Assembly (NCBI GenBank): GCA_029783825.1
Contig: JAREIK010003090.1
Coordinates: 193,862 to 257,861 of the forward strand
From: Sapria himalayana
Lineage: Eukaryota; Streptophyta; Magnoliopsida; Malpighiales; Rafflesiaceae
Length of the DNA: 64,000 bases
Reading direction: 5' to 3'
This document shows positions 15,501 to 27,902 of the stretch, one piece after another. How positions within the stretch are numbered: the stretch's first letter is position 1; each line of letters begins with the position of its first letter. A program made the translations under genes and the position numbers. The notes under the pieces are model-generated. The model had not been told where the DNA came from and did no database searches. It saw only the letters and a program-made list of their open reading frames with translations.

Positions 15501-17352
15501 TAGACAGATAGAAATATTGACATAGAGGCATATTTATATTAGAGATAAAGATAGATATATAAATAGATAGATAAAGAATTAGATAATTAGATAGAATAGC
15601 AGATAGATAGATAGATAGATAAATAGATAGATGGATAGAAACATAGTCTTAATAACAAATTAATATTTTAATAGATCGATAGAGAAACAGATAAACAAAT
15701 ATATAGATAGATAGTTAGATAAATAGATTGTTAGATAGATAGAAAAATATAAAAATAAATTGATAGATAGAGAAATAGACAGATTGACTTAGATAAATAG
15801 ATATATAAACATATAGACAAATAGATAATTCAACATATATACAAATAAACAAATAGAAATATAGAAAGATAGAAAGATGGACAATAAGTTAAATATAAAG
15901 AAAGATAGACTGATATATCTAAAGACTGGAAGATTAAAAGATAGTTAAATAGGTAGATAGCTAGACTCATAGATAGATAAACAGATAGGTAACTAGATAT
16001 TTAGATAGTTAGTGAATTAGATAGCACTTGAAAGATAGAGAGATTGTTAAATTGATAGAGTGACAGATTGATAGATAGACAGACAGACAGATAGATAGAT
16101 TGACAGATAAATAAATACACACACACACACACACACCTAGATAGGTAGACAAATAAGTTGTTGAACTAATATATAGATAGAAAAATTGATAGTCAGGCAA
16201 ATTGATAGATAAATAAATAGATAGATTGATTGACAGGTGGATGGATAAACACATAAACTTATAGACTGATAGACTAATATATAGACAGAGAGAAAGACAT
16301 ATAGACATATTGATTATTTGAAAGTTTGACCGATAGACAAATAGACAAAATGATCGATATAAACATAAATATATAGATTGATAGATATTTAGATAGATAT
16401 ACATATAGATAGATAGATAAATAAATAGATAGATAGATATATAGATAAACATATAGACAAATGGATAGATAGTTTAATACATATATAGATAGATAGACAT
16501 ATAGACATATAGACAGATAGATAGATACAAAATTAGACAGATAGATGGATAGGTAGATTTATTAACACATAAACACATATAGTGATAAACTAATAAACTA
16601 TAATACATAAATATATATATATATATATATATATAGTAACAAACAAATATATAGATAGATAAATATATTAAAAGATAGATAGATAGATAAACAGACACTT
16701 AGATAGATAGGAAGAGATATAGATAGAGAGATAAATTGACTGAGATATATATAAATAGATAGATAGATTGGTTTATTAATTGATTAATTGATAGATATAT
16801 AGATAAATAGATAGATAGATAGAAAATTATAGAGATAGAGAGATATATTGATAGATAGAAAGAAAGAAAGAAAGATGATTAGATAGAAAATTATATAAAC
16901 AAATAGATATAAAGACAAATAGACACAAAGAAAGACAGATTGATAGATTGATAGATTGATAGATTGATAGATAATTAGGTATGTAGGTAGATAGATAGAA
17001 ACATATATAGATAGAAAGATATATAAATAGGTATATAAATAGAATGATATAAATATACATAGATAAATCGATAGAAAGATAGAAAGAAAGATAAATAAAT
17101 CGATAGATTAAGATATATTAATTAATTGATAATTAGATAGATAGATAGATTGATTGATTGATTGTTGGTTTCTTAGATAGATAAATAGATAGATAGATAG
17201 ACTAAAAAATACTTAGTTACATAGATATACAAAAAGAGAGATAAATCGATAGAAAGATAGATAAATATACAAATAAATAAATATATAATTATATAGATAA
17301 AAAGATAGATAGATAGTTGAATTGATAGATAGATAGATAGATTGGTAGATAT

Positions 17353-17354
<2 letters not shown>

Positions 17355-17406
<52 letters not shown>
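17355..17406. repeat. (TA)n microsatellite
   Basis: Uninterrupted TA run of about 52 bases in the array. Confidence 0.93.
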
Positions 17407-17409
<3 letters not shown>

Positions 17410-17995
17410 AACACACACATAGATAGATATATACATATATAGATAGATAAATAGATAAAAAGATACATATATATATTATAAGATAGATAGTTAGAGAGAT
17501 ATATATATATATATATAGAAATATTGATTAGTGATAGATAATTATATAGATAGATAGATAGAAAGATGAATAGATAGACAGTCAGATAGATAAATATAGA
17601 TCGAATAGACAACTAGTTTGTTGGACATTTAGACATATTCATAGATAGATAGATAGGTAGAAAGAATGATAGATAGATAGATATATACAAATATAGATAG
17701 ATATATAGGTATATAGATAGATAGATAGAAGTATACATAGATAAATTGATAGGTTAGACAAATAGACAAATAGATAGATATATAGATATATAAATATATA
17801 TATATATATATATAGATATATTGATACATAGATAGATAGATATACAGATGGATAGATAGACAGATAAATAGATATATAGACAACTAGATAGAAAGTCATA
17901 TAAATATATAGACATATAGATAGACAGATAGATAGATAGGTTGATAGGTAGATAGTTATAAATATAATTATGTAAATAGATAAAAAAGATATATA

Positions 17996-18003
17996 GGTAG
18001 ATA
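17996..18003. repeat. hAT target-site duplication, left copy
   Basis: The octamer GGTAGATA directly precedes the element and is repeated exactly at 21492-21499. Eight base pairs is the hallmark duplication length of the hAT superfamily. The octamer is part of the GATA array, so the element inserted into a pre-existing array. Confidence 0.95.
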
Positions 18004-18250
18004 TAGAGGTGTCAAACGTGCCGGGCCGGCTTGGCCCGGCACGAGGCACGGCACGGTTCGGCCGTGCCTGGGCCGGCCCGGCACGTTCAAAAATCGTGCC
18101 CGGGCCCGTGCCGTGCCCGGGTGAAGATGGACCCGTGCCGTGCCGTGCCTGGCCGGGCACGGCACGCCGGCACGGGTCCATCCCGTGCCGGTTCACGCAG
18201 GCACGCGTGGCACTAGCGGCGTGCCACGCGTGCCGTGGCGTGAGTCATGA
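18004..18250. repeat. hAT left terminal/subterminal GC-rich repeats
   Basis: About 245 bp of near-pure G+C words (GCCCGGCACG, CCGTGCCGTG, GGGCACGGCACG) arranged as overlapping direct and inverted copies that can form long hairpins. Subterminal repeats of this kind in hAT elements are transposase-binding sites. The short open frames running through here on both strands are low-complexity artefacts of the palindromic GC words. The right end has only about 60 bp of similar sequence (21431-21491), so the two ends are asymmetric. Confidence 0.8.
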
Positions 18251-18279
18251 GTCTCGATTCATGAGTCGTGACCGAACTG

Positions 18280-18298
18280 CCCCCCCCCCCCCCCCCCC
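18280..18298. repeat. C homopolymer of 19 bases
   Basis: An uninterrupted C run within the GC-rich left part of the hAT element. Its exact length is likely to be a sequencing or assembly uncertainty. Confidence 0.9.
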
Positions 18299-18558
18299 GC
18301 CGGTAAAAAGTCCGCGGGTCGGGTCCAAACAAACCCGACCCGCGGTCTTTTCTGCCGAAACCCGAATCCAAAAAAATTTCCAACGAAAAAAAAAAAATTT
18401 TTTTCAAACTTGAGCGATTTTTAGCCCTTGGATTCGCCTCCAACGGCTAGGGGGCAGAATCCAACGGTCCTCGTGATTCTGCCCCTTAAATATATTAAAA
18501 AAATTTAAAAAATTAATAAAAAAATATTTTTTTTAAAAAAATAAAACTTTATTTAGCC

Positions 18559-18565
18559 TATAAAA
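18559..18565 (+). promoter_or_regulatory. Candidate TATA box of the hAT transposase
   Basis: TATAAAA lies about 280 bp upstream of the first ATG (18848) of the transposase frame, between the terminal GC-rich region and a CT-rich leader (CTCTCTC tracts at 18623-18660 and 18799-18825), an arrangement common for plant core promoters. This is inference from position and sequence only. Confidence 0.4.
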
Positions 18566-18847
18566 TCTACCCCCCTCCCTATAACATTTTATGTTTTTCA
18601 AAAACATAAAATCTCTCAATATTTTTTCTCTCTCACATAAACCGTGCATCTCTCTCTCGGCCCTCGTGAATTTGATTTCGGCTTGGATTTTCGTGAAACT
18701 CAACTTGAGTTTTGAACATCAAAGCTTCATGCGGTGCACCTTGCACGTGAGTGACCTCATTACTTTTACCGGGTAATATAATTTACTTTTTTTGTACTTT
18801 CTCTCTCTAAAGCTTCTCTCTCTAGAAAAACTTACGAAAAATAAAAA

Positions 18848-20971
18848 ATGACAAATACACCTAACACGTATTTAAATTTGGAAAATGAAAATGTTAGTGT
18901 TGCACATACGTCTGTGGCTCCTGAAACGTTGGTTTCTCCTGTCGTCTCAGCCCAAAGTTCTAAAAAACAAAAAACTAGGAGGACTTCTGTAGTTTGGACA
19001 CATTTTAAAATCATAACACAATTAGATGTTAGGGGTGAGGAACATTAAATGACACAGTGCAAATATTGTATGAGACTTTTAACATGCAAGAGTACATGTG
19101 GGACTGGGCACCTTAAGAGGCATGCTGAAATATGCTCCAAAAAACATGGACCGTTAGATCCTAGGCAAACCCAACTGGGCACTACATTTTTTGAGACTGG
19201 ATCGAGTTCAGTCTCAAAGTTTACTCCCTTCGTATACTCCAGCGAATTGGGTAAGGACGGCATGGCCAGGCTCATCACATTGATGGGTCTTCCGATCAGA
19301 TTTTCGGAAGATCCGAGGGTAGTGCGCATCATGCAGACTTATTTTCAGCCATCCTATCGTAGGATTCCTAGGTCCACATCTAGGAGTGACATACTAAAGA
19401 TATATAAGTTAGAAAAACAAAAAATAATTAAGGAATTTTTGGCATTTAGTGGAGTGGTGTCCGTGACGTCCGATATATGGACATGTCACGATGATTCTTC
19501 TTATGCATGTCTCACGAGTCATTATTTAGATTCAAACTAGATGATCAATAAAAAAATATTAGGATTCACTGAGATTCTTCATCATCATGATGGCCCGGCC
19601 ATTTTTGAGTGTATGATGAAATTATTTAGGGAATATAAAATTCAAAATAAAATTTTTAGTGTCACTTTCGATAATGCTGCGAATAATGGAGTAGCGATCA
19701 ACATGTTTGTTAGGAATATTAGAGACGCACCATTAGGAGAGATCTTTCATGTCAGATGCATGTGTCATGTTATTAACCTGATAGTTCAAGCGGGTATGAA
19801 GGTCTGTTCCCCCACGTTGGAAAATATACGCAATGCACTCAAGTATATTCGCACTCCTCGCAGACTACAAGAGTTTGGTAATCTCTATTTGTCTGCGAAT
19901 CTTAAGAAGAAGAAATTCCAATCGGATGTGAGACATCGTTGGAATTACACGTACCTGATGTTGGAATCATGTGTTGGATATGAACACGTGATATCCGACT
20001 ACGTCAATAGTAAGAGTGGCGAACTTATTATTGACGACACTGACTGGGATTCAGGAATTTCATTTATGAAATTCCTGAAGATATTTTATGACACGACGAA
20101 CATGTGTTCGTCGGTTTATACGCCCACCACTTGCATTGCACTCCGTTGCATATGCAACATTAGTAGCATGTTTAGGAAGTATCGAGCGGACCCGACGCTT
20201 AGCCATATGGTTGCAGAGATGGAGACCAAGTACCTGAAGTACTGGTCCACCATTCCATCTCTTTATTGCCTCGCAGCATGCATGGACCCTAGGGCTAAGG
20301 TGGAAGGGGTTGAAAACACCCTGACTTTCATTTCCTCGTGCATGAACCTGGAAGAGCCATCTGAAGGGTTCATTTACGAGAAGTTGACAGACCTGTTCAC
20401 ATACTACGATACTAGGTATGGTGGTGGTGGTGGTGAGACTGTGAGTACGGACACTGATAACTTTTTCGGAGATGACGATTATTCCATTAACCTAGCGAGG
20501 TGGAAACGTAGGGGTGGACCTTCACATAGGAGCGAGCTGTCTCGGTACTTAGATACCGATTACTGCTCAATCTTATCACCTTCTGATAATAAGAATCTTG
20601 ATTTATTATAGTGGTGGAAATCATATGAGTCCGCCTATCCCGTGCTATCTAGGATGGCACGGGATCTACTGACTCCTCCGGTGTCGAGCGTAGCATCGGA
20701 GTCTGCTTTTTCTGTTGCAGAGAACGTGATTTCGGATAGGAGATCGAGTTTACGTCCAGATATGGTTGAGGCCTTGGCATGTTTGAAGGATTGGGAGGAA
20801 TCGAGATTTAGCATCAGTGATCGTGCTGAAGCTGGGACTGTGACAGACACTGCAGTCGCATCCACATCTACTACGATGGCGGAGGAGCTGATTGCCGATG
20901 ATGATGACCCATATGATACTGATCTTGATGTTGCGGCTGATGATTCTCAATATATGCCGCTTGACGATTGA
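18848..20971 (+). pseudogene. hAT transposase, one frame with three in-frame stops
   Basis: A single reading frame of 707 codons runs from ATG 18848 to TGA 20969-20971 without any frameshift. It is broken by TAA at 19046-19048 (codon 67), TAG at 19538-19540 (codon 231) and TAG at 20609-20611 (codon 588). Visible domains are a BED-type zinc finger (C71, C74, H92, C96); a predicted first catalytic Asp in SDIWT (about codon 209); the second Asp in TFDNAANNG (about codon 275); the CMCHVINL segment that precedes the all-helical insertion (about codon 304); and a C-terminal hATC dimerisation region beginning WWKSYESAYPVLSRMARDLL and including SSVASESAFSV. All three stops sit in otherwise well conserved contexts, and each could arise by one C-to-T or G-to-A transition. 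The protein would bind the element ends and carry out cut-and-paste transposition in the nucleus. Length and domain order fit plant hAT transposases. The stops make it a pseudogene unless it is read through. Confidence 0.92.
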
Positions 20972-21430
20972 TGCTCATCTGCTATTTTTTTTCGATATTT
21001 TTTTATTTATTTTATTTATACGCTTTGTTTGTACTTTATATTATACGTTGTGTTGAAATTTATACATGTTTTGTTCGGACTATTGGTTTCAAAAGCATGA
21101 ATGGTAATTTTTCATTTGTGTAGTTTAAATTTTTTTTTAATTTTAATTTTTACTAACTTAATGTATTTATTTATTATTTTACGATTAAAATTTTATTTTA
21201 AAAATTAATAACTTTAATTTTTAATATATAATTAATAAATTATAATAATAAAAAAAGCTAAACTTAATTGAATAAAAAAAAATTTTTTTCTAATATTTGT
21301 TTGTTTTATTTAATTTTAAATTTTATAATTTTTACAAAAAATTATATTTTTTAATTATTACATATACTCTAAAGTATATACTGTATACAGAATAACAGAA
21401 ACTTAATAAAAAAAATAAAAAAAAATTTTT
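20972..21430. other. hAT 3' non-coding region
   Basis: AT-rich sequence between the transposase stop and the right GC-rich terminus, with no coding potential. It holds the transposase 3' untranslated region and presumably a polyadenylation signal, none of which can be singled out with confidence. Confidence 0.6.
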
Positions 21431-21491
21431 CACGGCGGGGGACGTGAAAAACAGGCCGTGTCGTGCTGGGCCGGCCCGTTTGACACCTCTA

Positions 21492-21499
21492 GGTAGATA
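21492..21499. repeat. hAT target-site duplication, right copy
   Basis: GGTAGATA, identical to 17996-18003, follows immediately after the TIR end. The same octamer in the same local context is present once at 21800-21807, in a neighbouring tandem copy that lacks the element (a paralogous empty site). Confidence 0.95.
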
Positions 21500-21989
21500 G
21501 ATAGATATATAGATAGATAGATTCATAGATAGCTATATAGATAAATAGAAAGATAGATAAATAAGCAGATAGATAGATAGACAGATTGATATATAGATAG
21601 AGAGACAGATAGATAATGGATAGATAGTTAGATAGATAGATAGATATACATATGGAAAGATAGAAAGATAAATAGATATATAGACAACTAGATAGAAAGT
21701 TATATAAATATATAGACATATAAATAGACAGATAGATAGATAGGTTGATAGGTAGATAGTTATAAATATAATTAGGTAAATAGATAAAAAAGATATATAG
21801 GTAGATAGATAGATATATAGATAGATAGATTCATAGATAGCTAGATAGATAAATAGACAGATAGATAAATAGAAAGATAGATAGATAGACATATTGAAAT
21901 ATAGATAGAGAGGCAGATAGATAATGGATAGATAGTTAGATAGATAGATAGATAATTAGATAGATAGATAGATTGATAGATAGTTAAAA

Positions 21990-22026
<37 letters not shown>

Positions 22027-22107
22027 TATATAAATAGTAGATAGATAGATATATATATATATATAGTAAGATGGATATATAGATAGAAAGATATATAGTT
22101 GGAAAGA
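21492..22107. repeat. 308-bp tandem duplication in the array
   Basis: The sequence starting at 21492 (GGTAGATAGATAGATATATA, followed by a TTCATAGATAGCT phrase) starts again at 21800, 308 bp later. The segment just left of the hAT insertion (about 17879-18003) matches 21683-21807 closely. The hAT therefore landed inside one copy of a tandem repeat whose next copy remains uninterrupted. Confidence 0.8.
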
Positions 22108-22339
22108 TATATAGATATTTAGATATATAGATAAATAAATAGATAGATAGAAGATAGATAGAAAGATATTTTGATAGATGACAAGATAGACACACATATA
22201 GATAGTTAGACAGATAGAGAGAGATTGATACATAGATAAGTAGATATGTAGATAGGTAGATAGGTAGATAAATAGTTAGATAGGTTTATAGATAGATAGA
22301 TCGATAGGTAGATAAATAGATAGATAAATACATAGATAG

Positions 22340-22740
22340 ATAGATGAATAAATAGATTAAAAGATTAAATGATAGATAGATAAATAGATTGAAGGATATG
22401 TAGATAGATAGATAGATTGTTTGATTGGTAATTAGATTGATATATTTATATATAGAAAGATAAATACAAATATATATCGATATATACTATATAGATATAT
22501 AGAAAGATAAATAGAAATATAAATTTGTATTTTGATATATCAATAAATAAATATTTACATAGACAAACATATAGATAGATAGATAGATAAAGATTAGACA
22601 TAGATAATTTGATAGATAGATATATAGATATAGAGATAGACAGACAAACAGATAGATTAATATATATATATATATAAACAAATAGATAGTTAGATAGATA
22701 AATAGATACTTAGATATAAAAATAGATATATAGAAAATTA
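22340..22740. repeat. Array block B (copy 1; copy 2 at about 25645-26030)
   Basis: Shared ordered phrases include AATTAGATTGATATAT, AATAAATATTTA, GATATAGAGATAGACAGACA and AAACAAATAGATAGTTAGAT or close variants. They recur about 3.3 kb downstream, consistent with a roughly 3-kb higher-order unit in this part of the array. Confidence 0.65.
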
Positions 22741-23599
22741 GAAAGATAAATTGATTGATTGAGATAATGATAGATTTTTTATTGATATATAGAAAGATAG
22801 ACAACTCTCTAGACAAGAATATGGACAGATAGAAAGATAGACAAATAGACAAATAAATCGACAAATATACATATTCTAGTTAGAAAGATATGTATATAGG
22901 TATATAGATAGATAGATAGATCGATATATGGAAAAAAGATAGAAATATACATAGATATATAAATAGATAGATAGATATATAGATAGACACATATGCAGAT
23001 ATACAAATAGATAATTATATAGATAGATATATAGATAATTAGATAGATAGATAGATAGATTTATTGATTTATTAATAGATAGACAAACTAACAAATAAAT
23101 ATATATATATATATAGATAGATAGACATATAGATAGATAGATATAAAGATATATAGATAGGTAGATAGGTAGTTAGGTAGATATAAAGACAGAAAAGGTA
23201 GATAGATAGATAGATACATACATACATGGATAGATAGATAGATAGATTTATAGAATGATAGATAGATAAATAGATGGATAGATAGTTAGATAGTTAGTTA
23301 GAAAGATATATATATATATATATATATAGAAAGATAGAAAGATAGATAGATAGATAGATAGATATACATATATATATATATATATATATATTAATAGATA
23401 GATAGATATATAGTCAGTTAGTTTAATAGACAGATAGACTTATAGATAGAAAGACGAATATACAGAATTATTGATAGACAAATAGATAGATAGACAAATA
23501 GATATATACATAGATAGACATAAAAACTTATAGATAAATATACATATACATAGATATATAGATAGACAAATAGATAGGTAGAGAGATAAATAGATAGAC

Positions 23600-24565
23600 G
23601 AATAAACAAATAAACAAAAGATAGATATATAGATATATATATATATAGTAATAGAAAATTATATAGATAGATAAATATATTGATAGCTAGATTGATAAAC
23701 AACAAACACAGATATATAGGTAGAGATATAGATACAGAGATAGATTGATTGAGAGATATATAAATAGATAGATTGATTTATTTATTGATTGATAGATAGA
23801 CAAATAGAAAGATAGTTAGATAGATAGAATGATAGATAATTAGATAGATAGATAGGTATATTGATAGATAGATAGATAGAACAATAGATAGAAAGATAGA
23901 TAGATAGATAGATAGATGAAATGATAGAAAATTATATAAACAAATAGATAGATATAAAGATAAATTGATAGATTGATAGATAGATAAATAACTAGGTATG
24001 TAGGTAGATAGATTGGAAATATATGGATAGAAAGATATATAGATAGATATAAAAATAGAATGATATAAATATACATTGATAATTAGATATAAAGATAGAT
24101 AGATTGATTGATAAACATATAAATAAAGATAAATTAATTAATAAATAATTAAATAGATTTATTGATTTATTGATTGTTTGTTTGATACTTAGATAGATAA
24201 TTAGATAGATGGATTGACTAAAAAATAGTTAGTTAGATTGATAGACAAATAGAGAGATAGATAGATAGAAAGATAAACATGTAGGAAAATAGATAAATAT
24301 ATAATTAGATAGATAAAAAGAAAGATAGATAATTACATAGATAGATAGATATTAAAATTGATAGATATATAGATTGGTGGATAGATATATATAGATATTT
24401 AGATAGATAGATAGATAGAAATAATGATTAGTGATAGATAATTAGATAGATAGATAAATAGATAGACAGTCAGATAGATATTTATATACAGATAGACAAC
24501 TAGATTGATAGACATTTAGACATATTGATAGATAGAAAAATAAGTAGAAAGAATGATTGATTGAT

Positions 24566-24603
<38 letters not shown>

Positions 24604-24900
24604 ATAGATAAATATATATGTATATAGATAGATAGGTAGATATAAATATACATAGATAGATAGATAGATATATAGATATATAAATATATAGATATATTGA
24701 TACATAGATATATAGATAGATATACAAACGAATAAATAGAAAGATATATAGATATATAGACAACTACATAGAAATTCATATAAATAGATAGACATATAGA
24801 TAGTTAGATAGAAAGATAGGTCGATAGGTAGATAGTTAGAAATATAATTAGTTAAATAGATACATAGATATATAGATAGATAGATTCATAGATAGCTGAA
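23600..24900. repeat. Higher-order array block A (copy 2)
   Basis: Carries the same ordered rare phrases as 16.6-18.0 kb at a spacing of about 7.0 kb, a distance that includes the 3.5-kb hAT insertion. Before that insertion the copies were about 3.5 kb apart. Confidence 0.72.
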
Positions 24901-25050
24901 TAGATAGATAGAAAGATATATAAATAATCAAATAGATTGGTTGATTAATAGACAGATTGATATATAGATAGACAGACGGATAGATAAATAGATAGATAGT
25001 TAGATAGATAGATATAAATATTGATAGATAATTTGATAGATAGATAGATA

Positions 25051-25648
25051 GTTAAAAACAAATATAGATAAATAGATAGAAATATAAATAGATAGATAAG
25101 TAGGTAGATATATAGATAAATAAATAGAAAGATATAAATATAGATAGAAAGATATATAGTTAGAAAGAAAGATAGATAGATAGATAAATAGACAAATAGA
25201 AGATAGATAGATCGATATATAGATAGATGGGTAGATAGACACAAATATATATAGTTAGATAGATAGAGAGATAGATAGGTGGATAGGTAGATAAATAGAT
25301 AGATAGGTAGATAGATAGATAGATAAATTCATAGATAGATAGATAGATAGTTAAAAACAAATATAGATAAATAGATAGAAATATAGATAGATAGATAGGT
25401 AGGTAGATATATAGATAAATAAATAGAAAGATAGAAATATAGATAGAAAGATATATAGTTAGAAAGAAAGATAGATAGATAGATAAATAGACAAATAGAA
25501 GATAGATAGATCGATATATAGATAGATGGCTAGATAGACACAAATATAGATAGTTAGATAGATAGAGAGATAGATAGGTGGATAGGTAGATAAATAGATA
25601 GATAGGTAGATAGATAGATAGATAAATTCATAGATAGATAGATAGATA
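25051..25648. repeat. 299-bp tandem duplication, near-identical copies
   Basis: Two head-to-tail copies, about 25051-25349 and 25350-25648, each beginning GTTAAAAACAAATATAGAT and ending with an ATAAATTCATAGATAGATAG phrase. By eye they differ at only about half a dozen positions. In so degenerate an array this similarity marks a very recent duplication. Confidence 0.88.
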
Positions 25649-26903
25649 AATAAATAAATTAAAAGATAGATAAATAGATTTAATGATATATAGATAGATA
25701 GATTGATTGATAATTAGATTGATATATTGATAGATAGAAAGAAAATAGAAATATATATAGATAGATACTATATATATATATATAAAGATAAATTTGTAGA
25801 TAGATATATAGATAAATAAATATTTATATAGACAGACAGACAAATAGATAGATAGATAAATAAAGATATAGACATATAGATAATTAGATTGATAATTAGA
25901 TAGATAGATATATAGATATAGAGATAGACAGACAAACATATAGATTAATAGATATATATATATATACACAAATAGATAGATAGTTAGATAGATAGATACT
26001 TATATATTAAAATAGATAGAAAATTAGAGAGATGAATTGATTGATTGATTGATTAATATATAAAATGATAAATAGATAGATTGATATAAAGAAAGATTGA
26101 CAACTAGTTAGAAAAATATATGGACGGATAGAAAGATAGAAAAATAGACAAATAAACAGATAGACAGACAGATAGTTAGATAGATAGATAGATAAGTATA
26201 TAGGTATATAGATAAATTGAAATATAGATAGATAGATTTATAAATAAAATGATAGAAATATACATAGATATATAAATAGATAGATATATAATTTGATATA
26301 TAGGTAGATACACAGATAGATAATTAGATAGATAGATAGATATATAGATTGATTAATAGATAGACAAACAAACAGATAGATAGATAGATAGATAAACATA
26401 TAATTAGATAGTCGAATAGATAATTAGATAGATAGACATTAAGATAGATAGATAATTTAATAGATACATAGATAGATAGATAATAATATAGAGAGATAGA
26501 TAGAAAGATAGATAGATAGATAAATAAATATAAACATAGATATATATATATATATATATATAGATAAACAAATAGACTCATTGATATAAATACAAATAGA
26601 TAGATAGACAAATATATAGACAATTAGAGAGATAGATAGATAGATAGGTAGGTAGAGAGATAGATACATAAACAAGTAGATATATAGATTTATATATATA
26701 TAGTTAGACAGATAGATAGAGAGACAAATAAATAATTATACACATAGATTGAGAGATAGTTAGACAGATAAATAGTTATACTAATAGACAAACAGACAGA
26801 TATATAGATAATTAGATAAATAGATAGATAGATAAATAACTATATAGACACATAGTCAGGTAGACAAATGCACAAATAGAGAGATTAAGATTGGTAGATA
26901 GAT

Positions 26904-26946
<43 letters not shown>

Positions 26947-27071
26947 CATATAGACAGACAAATAGATAAATAGATTGAAAGATATATAGAAAGGTAGATA
27001 TATAAATAGATAGATTGATAGACAGATAGAAATATAAATATATAGATAGATATAAATACAAACAGGTAGAT

Positions 27072-27114
<43 letters not shown>

Positions 27115-27902
27115 TAGATATAGAGATAGACTAATAGATATGTCCATAATTAGATATATTGATTGATTGATAGATGCATAATTAAATATTTAGAAAGATA
27201 GACAAATAAAAAGAAAGATTTATATTAAGATAGACAGATAGACGAATGGATAAATAGAATGATATATATATATATATATATAATTAGCTAGATAGATAGA
27301 TAAATAAACCTACAGATAGACATACATATAGTTAGATAGATAGATTGTTAGAAAGATAGACGGACAAACACATAGATATATAGATAAATAGTTAGACAGA
27401 TAGAAAGTTTGATAAATAGTTAGATAGATATATAGAAATATAATTTTATAGATATTTATATATATATATATATAACTAGATAGATAGATTTATTTATTTA
27501 TTTATTGATAGATATCTTGATAGACATAATAATAGATAAATAGATAGATAGATAAATAGATAGATATATAGATAGAAAAAGAGATAGTTAGATATATAGA
27601 CAATTATATAGAAAGATAGACAAATATATAGATAGATAGACAAAGAGATAGTTAGATTGATTAACAAATAGATAGATAGATAGACAGACAAATAGATATA
27701 AAAACAAATAGGTAGGTAGACAGATAAATGATTAGATAGAGAGATAGATAGATAAATAGATAAAAATATTGATAGATCGATATATACATAGATATATATA
27801 TATATAAACAACTAGATAGATAGACATATTGACAGAATAATAGATTAATAGTCAGATAGATTGATAGGTAGATAGATAGATAAATAAAAGATAGTTAGAA
27901 GA

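Larger units (their letters stand above)
16600..18003. repeat. Higher-order array block A (copy 1)
   Basis: Idiosyncratic array phrases recur in the same order about 7.0 kb downstream, at 23.6-24.9 kb. Examples are AGAAAATTATATAAACAAAT, then GGTATGTAGGTAGATAGAT, then AGAATGATATAAATATACAT, then GACTAAAAAATA, then GACAACTA. For one landmark (GGTATGTAGG) the spacing is 16978 to about 23998. Shared order of rare variants shows segmental duplication, not independent slippage. Confidence 0.75.
18004..21491 (+). mobile_element. hAT-superfamily DNA transposon (Ac/Tam3-type), 3488 bp
   Basis: The element has terminal inverted repeats beginning TAGAGGTGTCAAACG at both ends (left from 18004, right complement ending 21491), flanked by a perfect 8-bp duplication. 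The termini are strikingly GC-rich, with GGGCCGG/GGGCACGG words, against surroundings that are mostly AT. The interior carries one transposase frame on the + strand. The TIR, the 8-bp duplication and the BED finger, split DDE core and hATC region all agree with hAT. The element is probably non-autonomous now because the frame contains three stops. Its interior has ordinary codon content, unlike the array, marking it as an insertion. Confidence 0.95.
21500..27902. repeat. Degenerate GATA array, continuation after the hAT element
   Basis: Same composition and strand orientation as the array left of the hAT element, with several near-perfect TA runs (about 22004-22023, 24570-24600, 26907-26942, 27077-27112) and visible higher-order duplications. 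It ends at about 27902, where CACTA-derived DNA begins. No genes are seen; open frames on the minus strand are TATC artefacts. Confidence 0.92.

Noticed and set aside
17639..18413. Open frames rich in Gly-Pro-Ala-Arg on both strands over the hAT left end
   Set aside because: They follow the palindromic GC-rich subterminal repeats, run on into the array on the minus strand and have no counterpart in hAT gene structure.
19045..20950. Minus-strand frames inside the hAT transposase (for example 19045-19332 and 20635-20865)
   Set aside because: Shadows of the + strand frame, which carries the BED, DDE-core and hATC landmarks.
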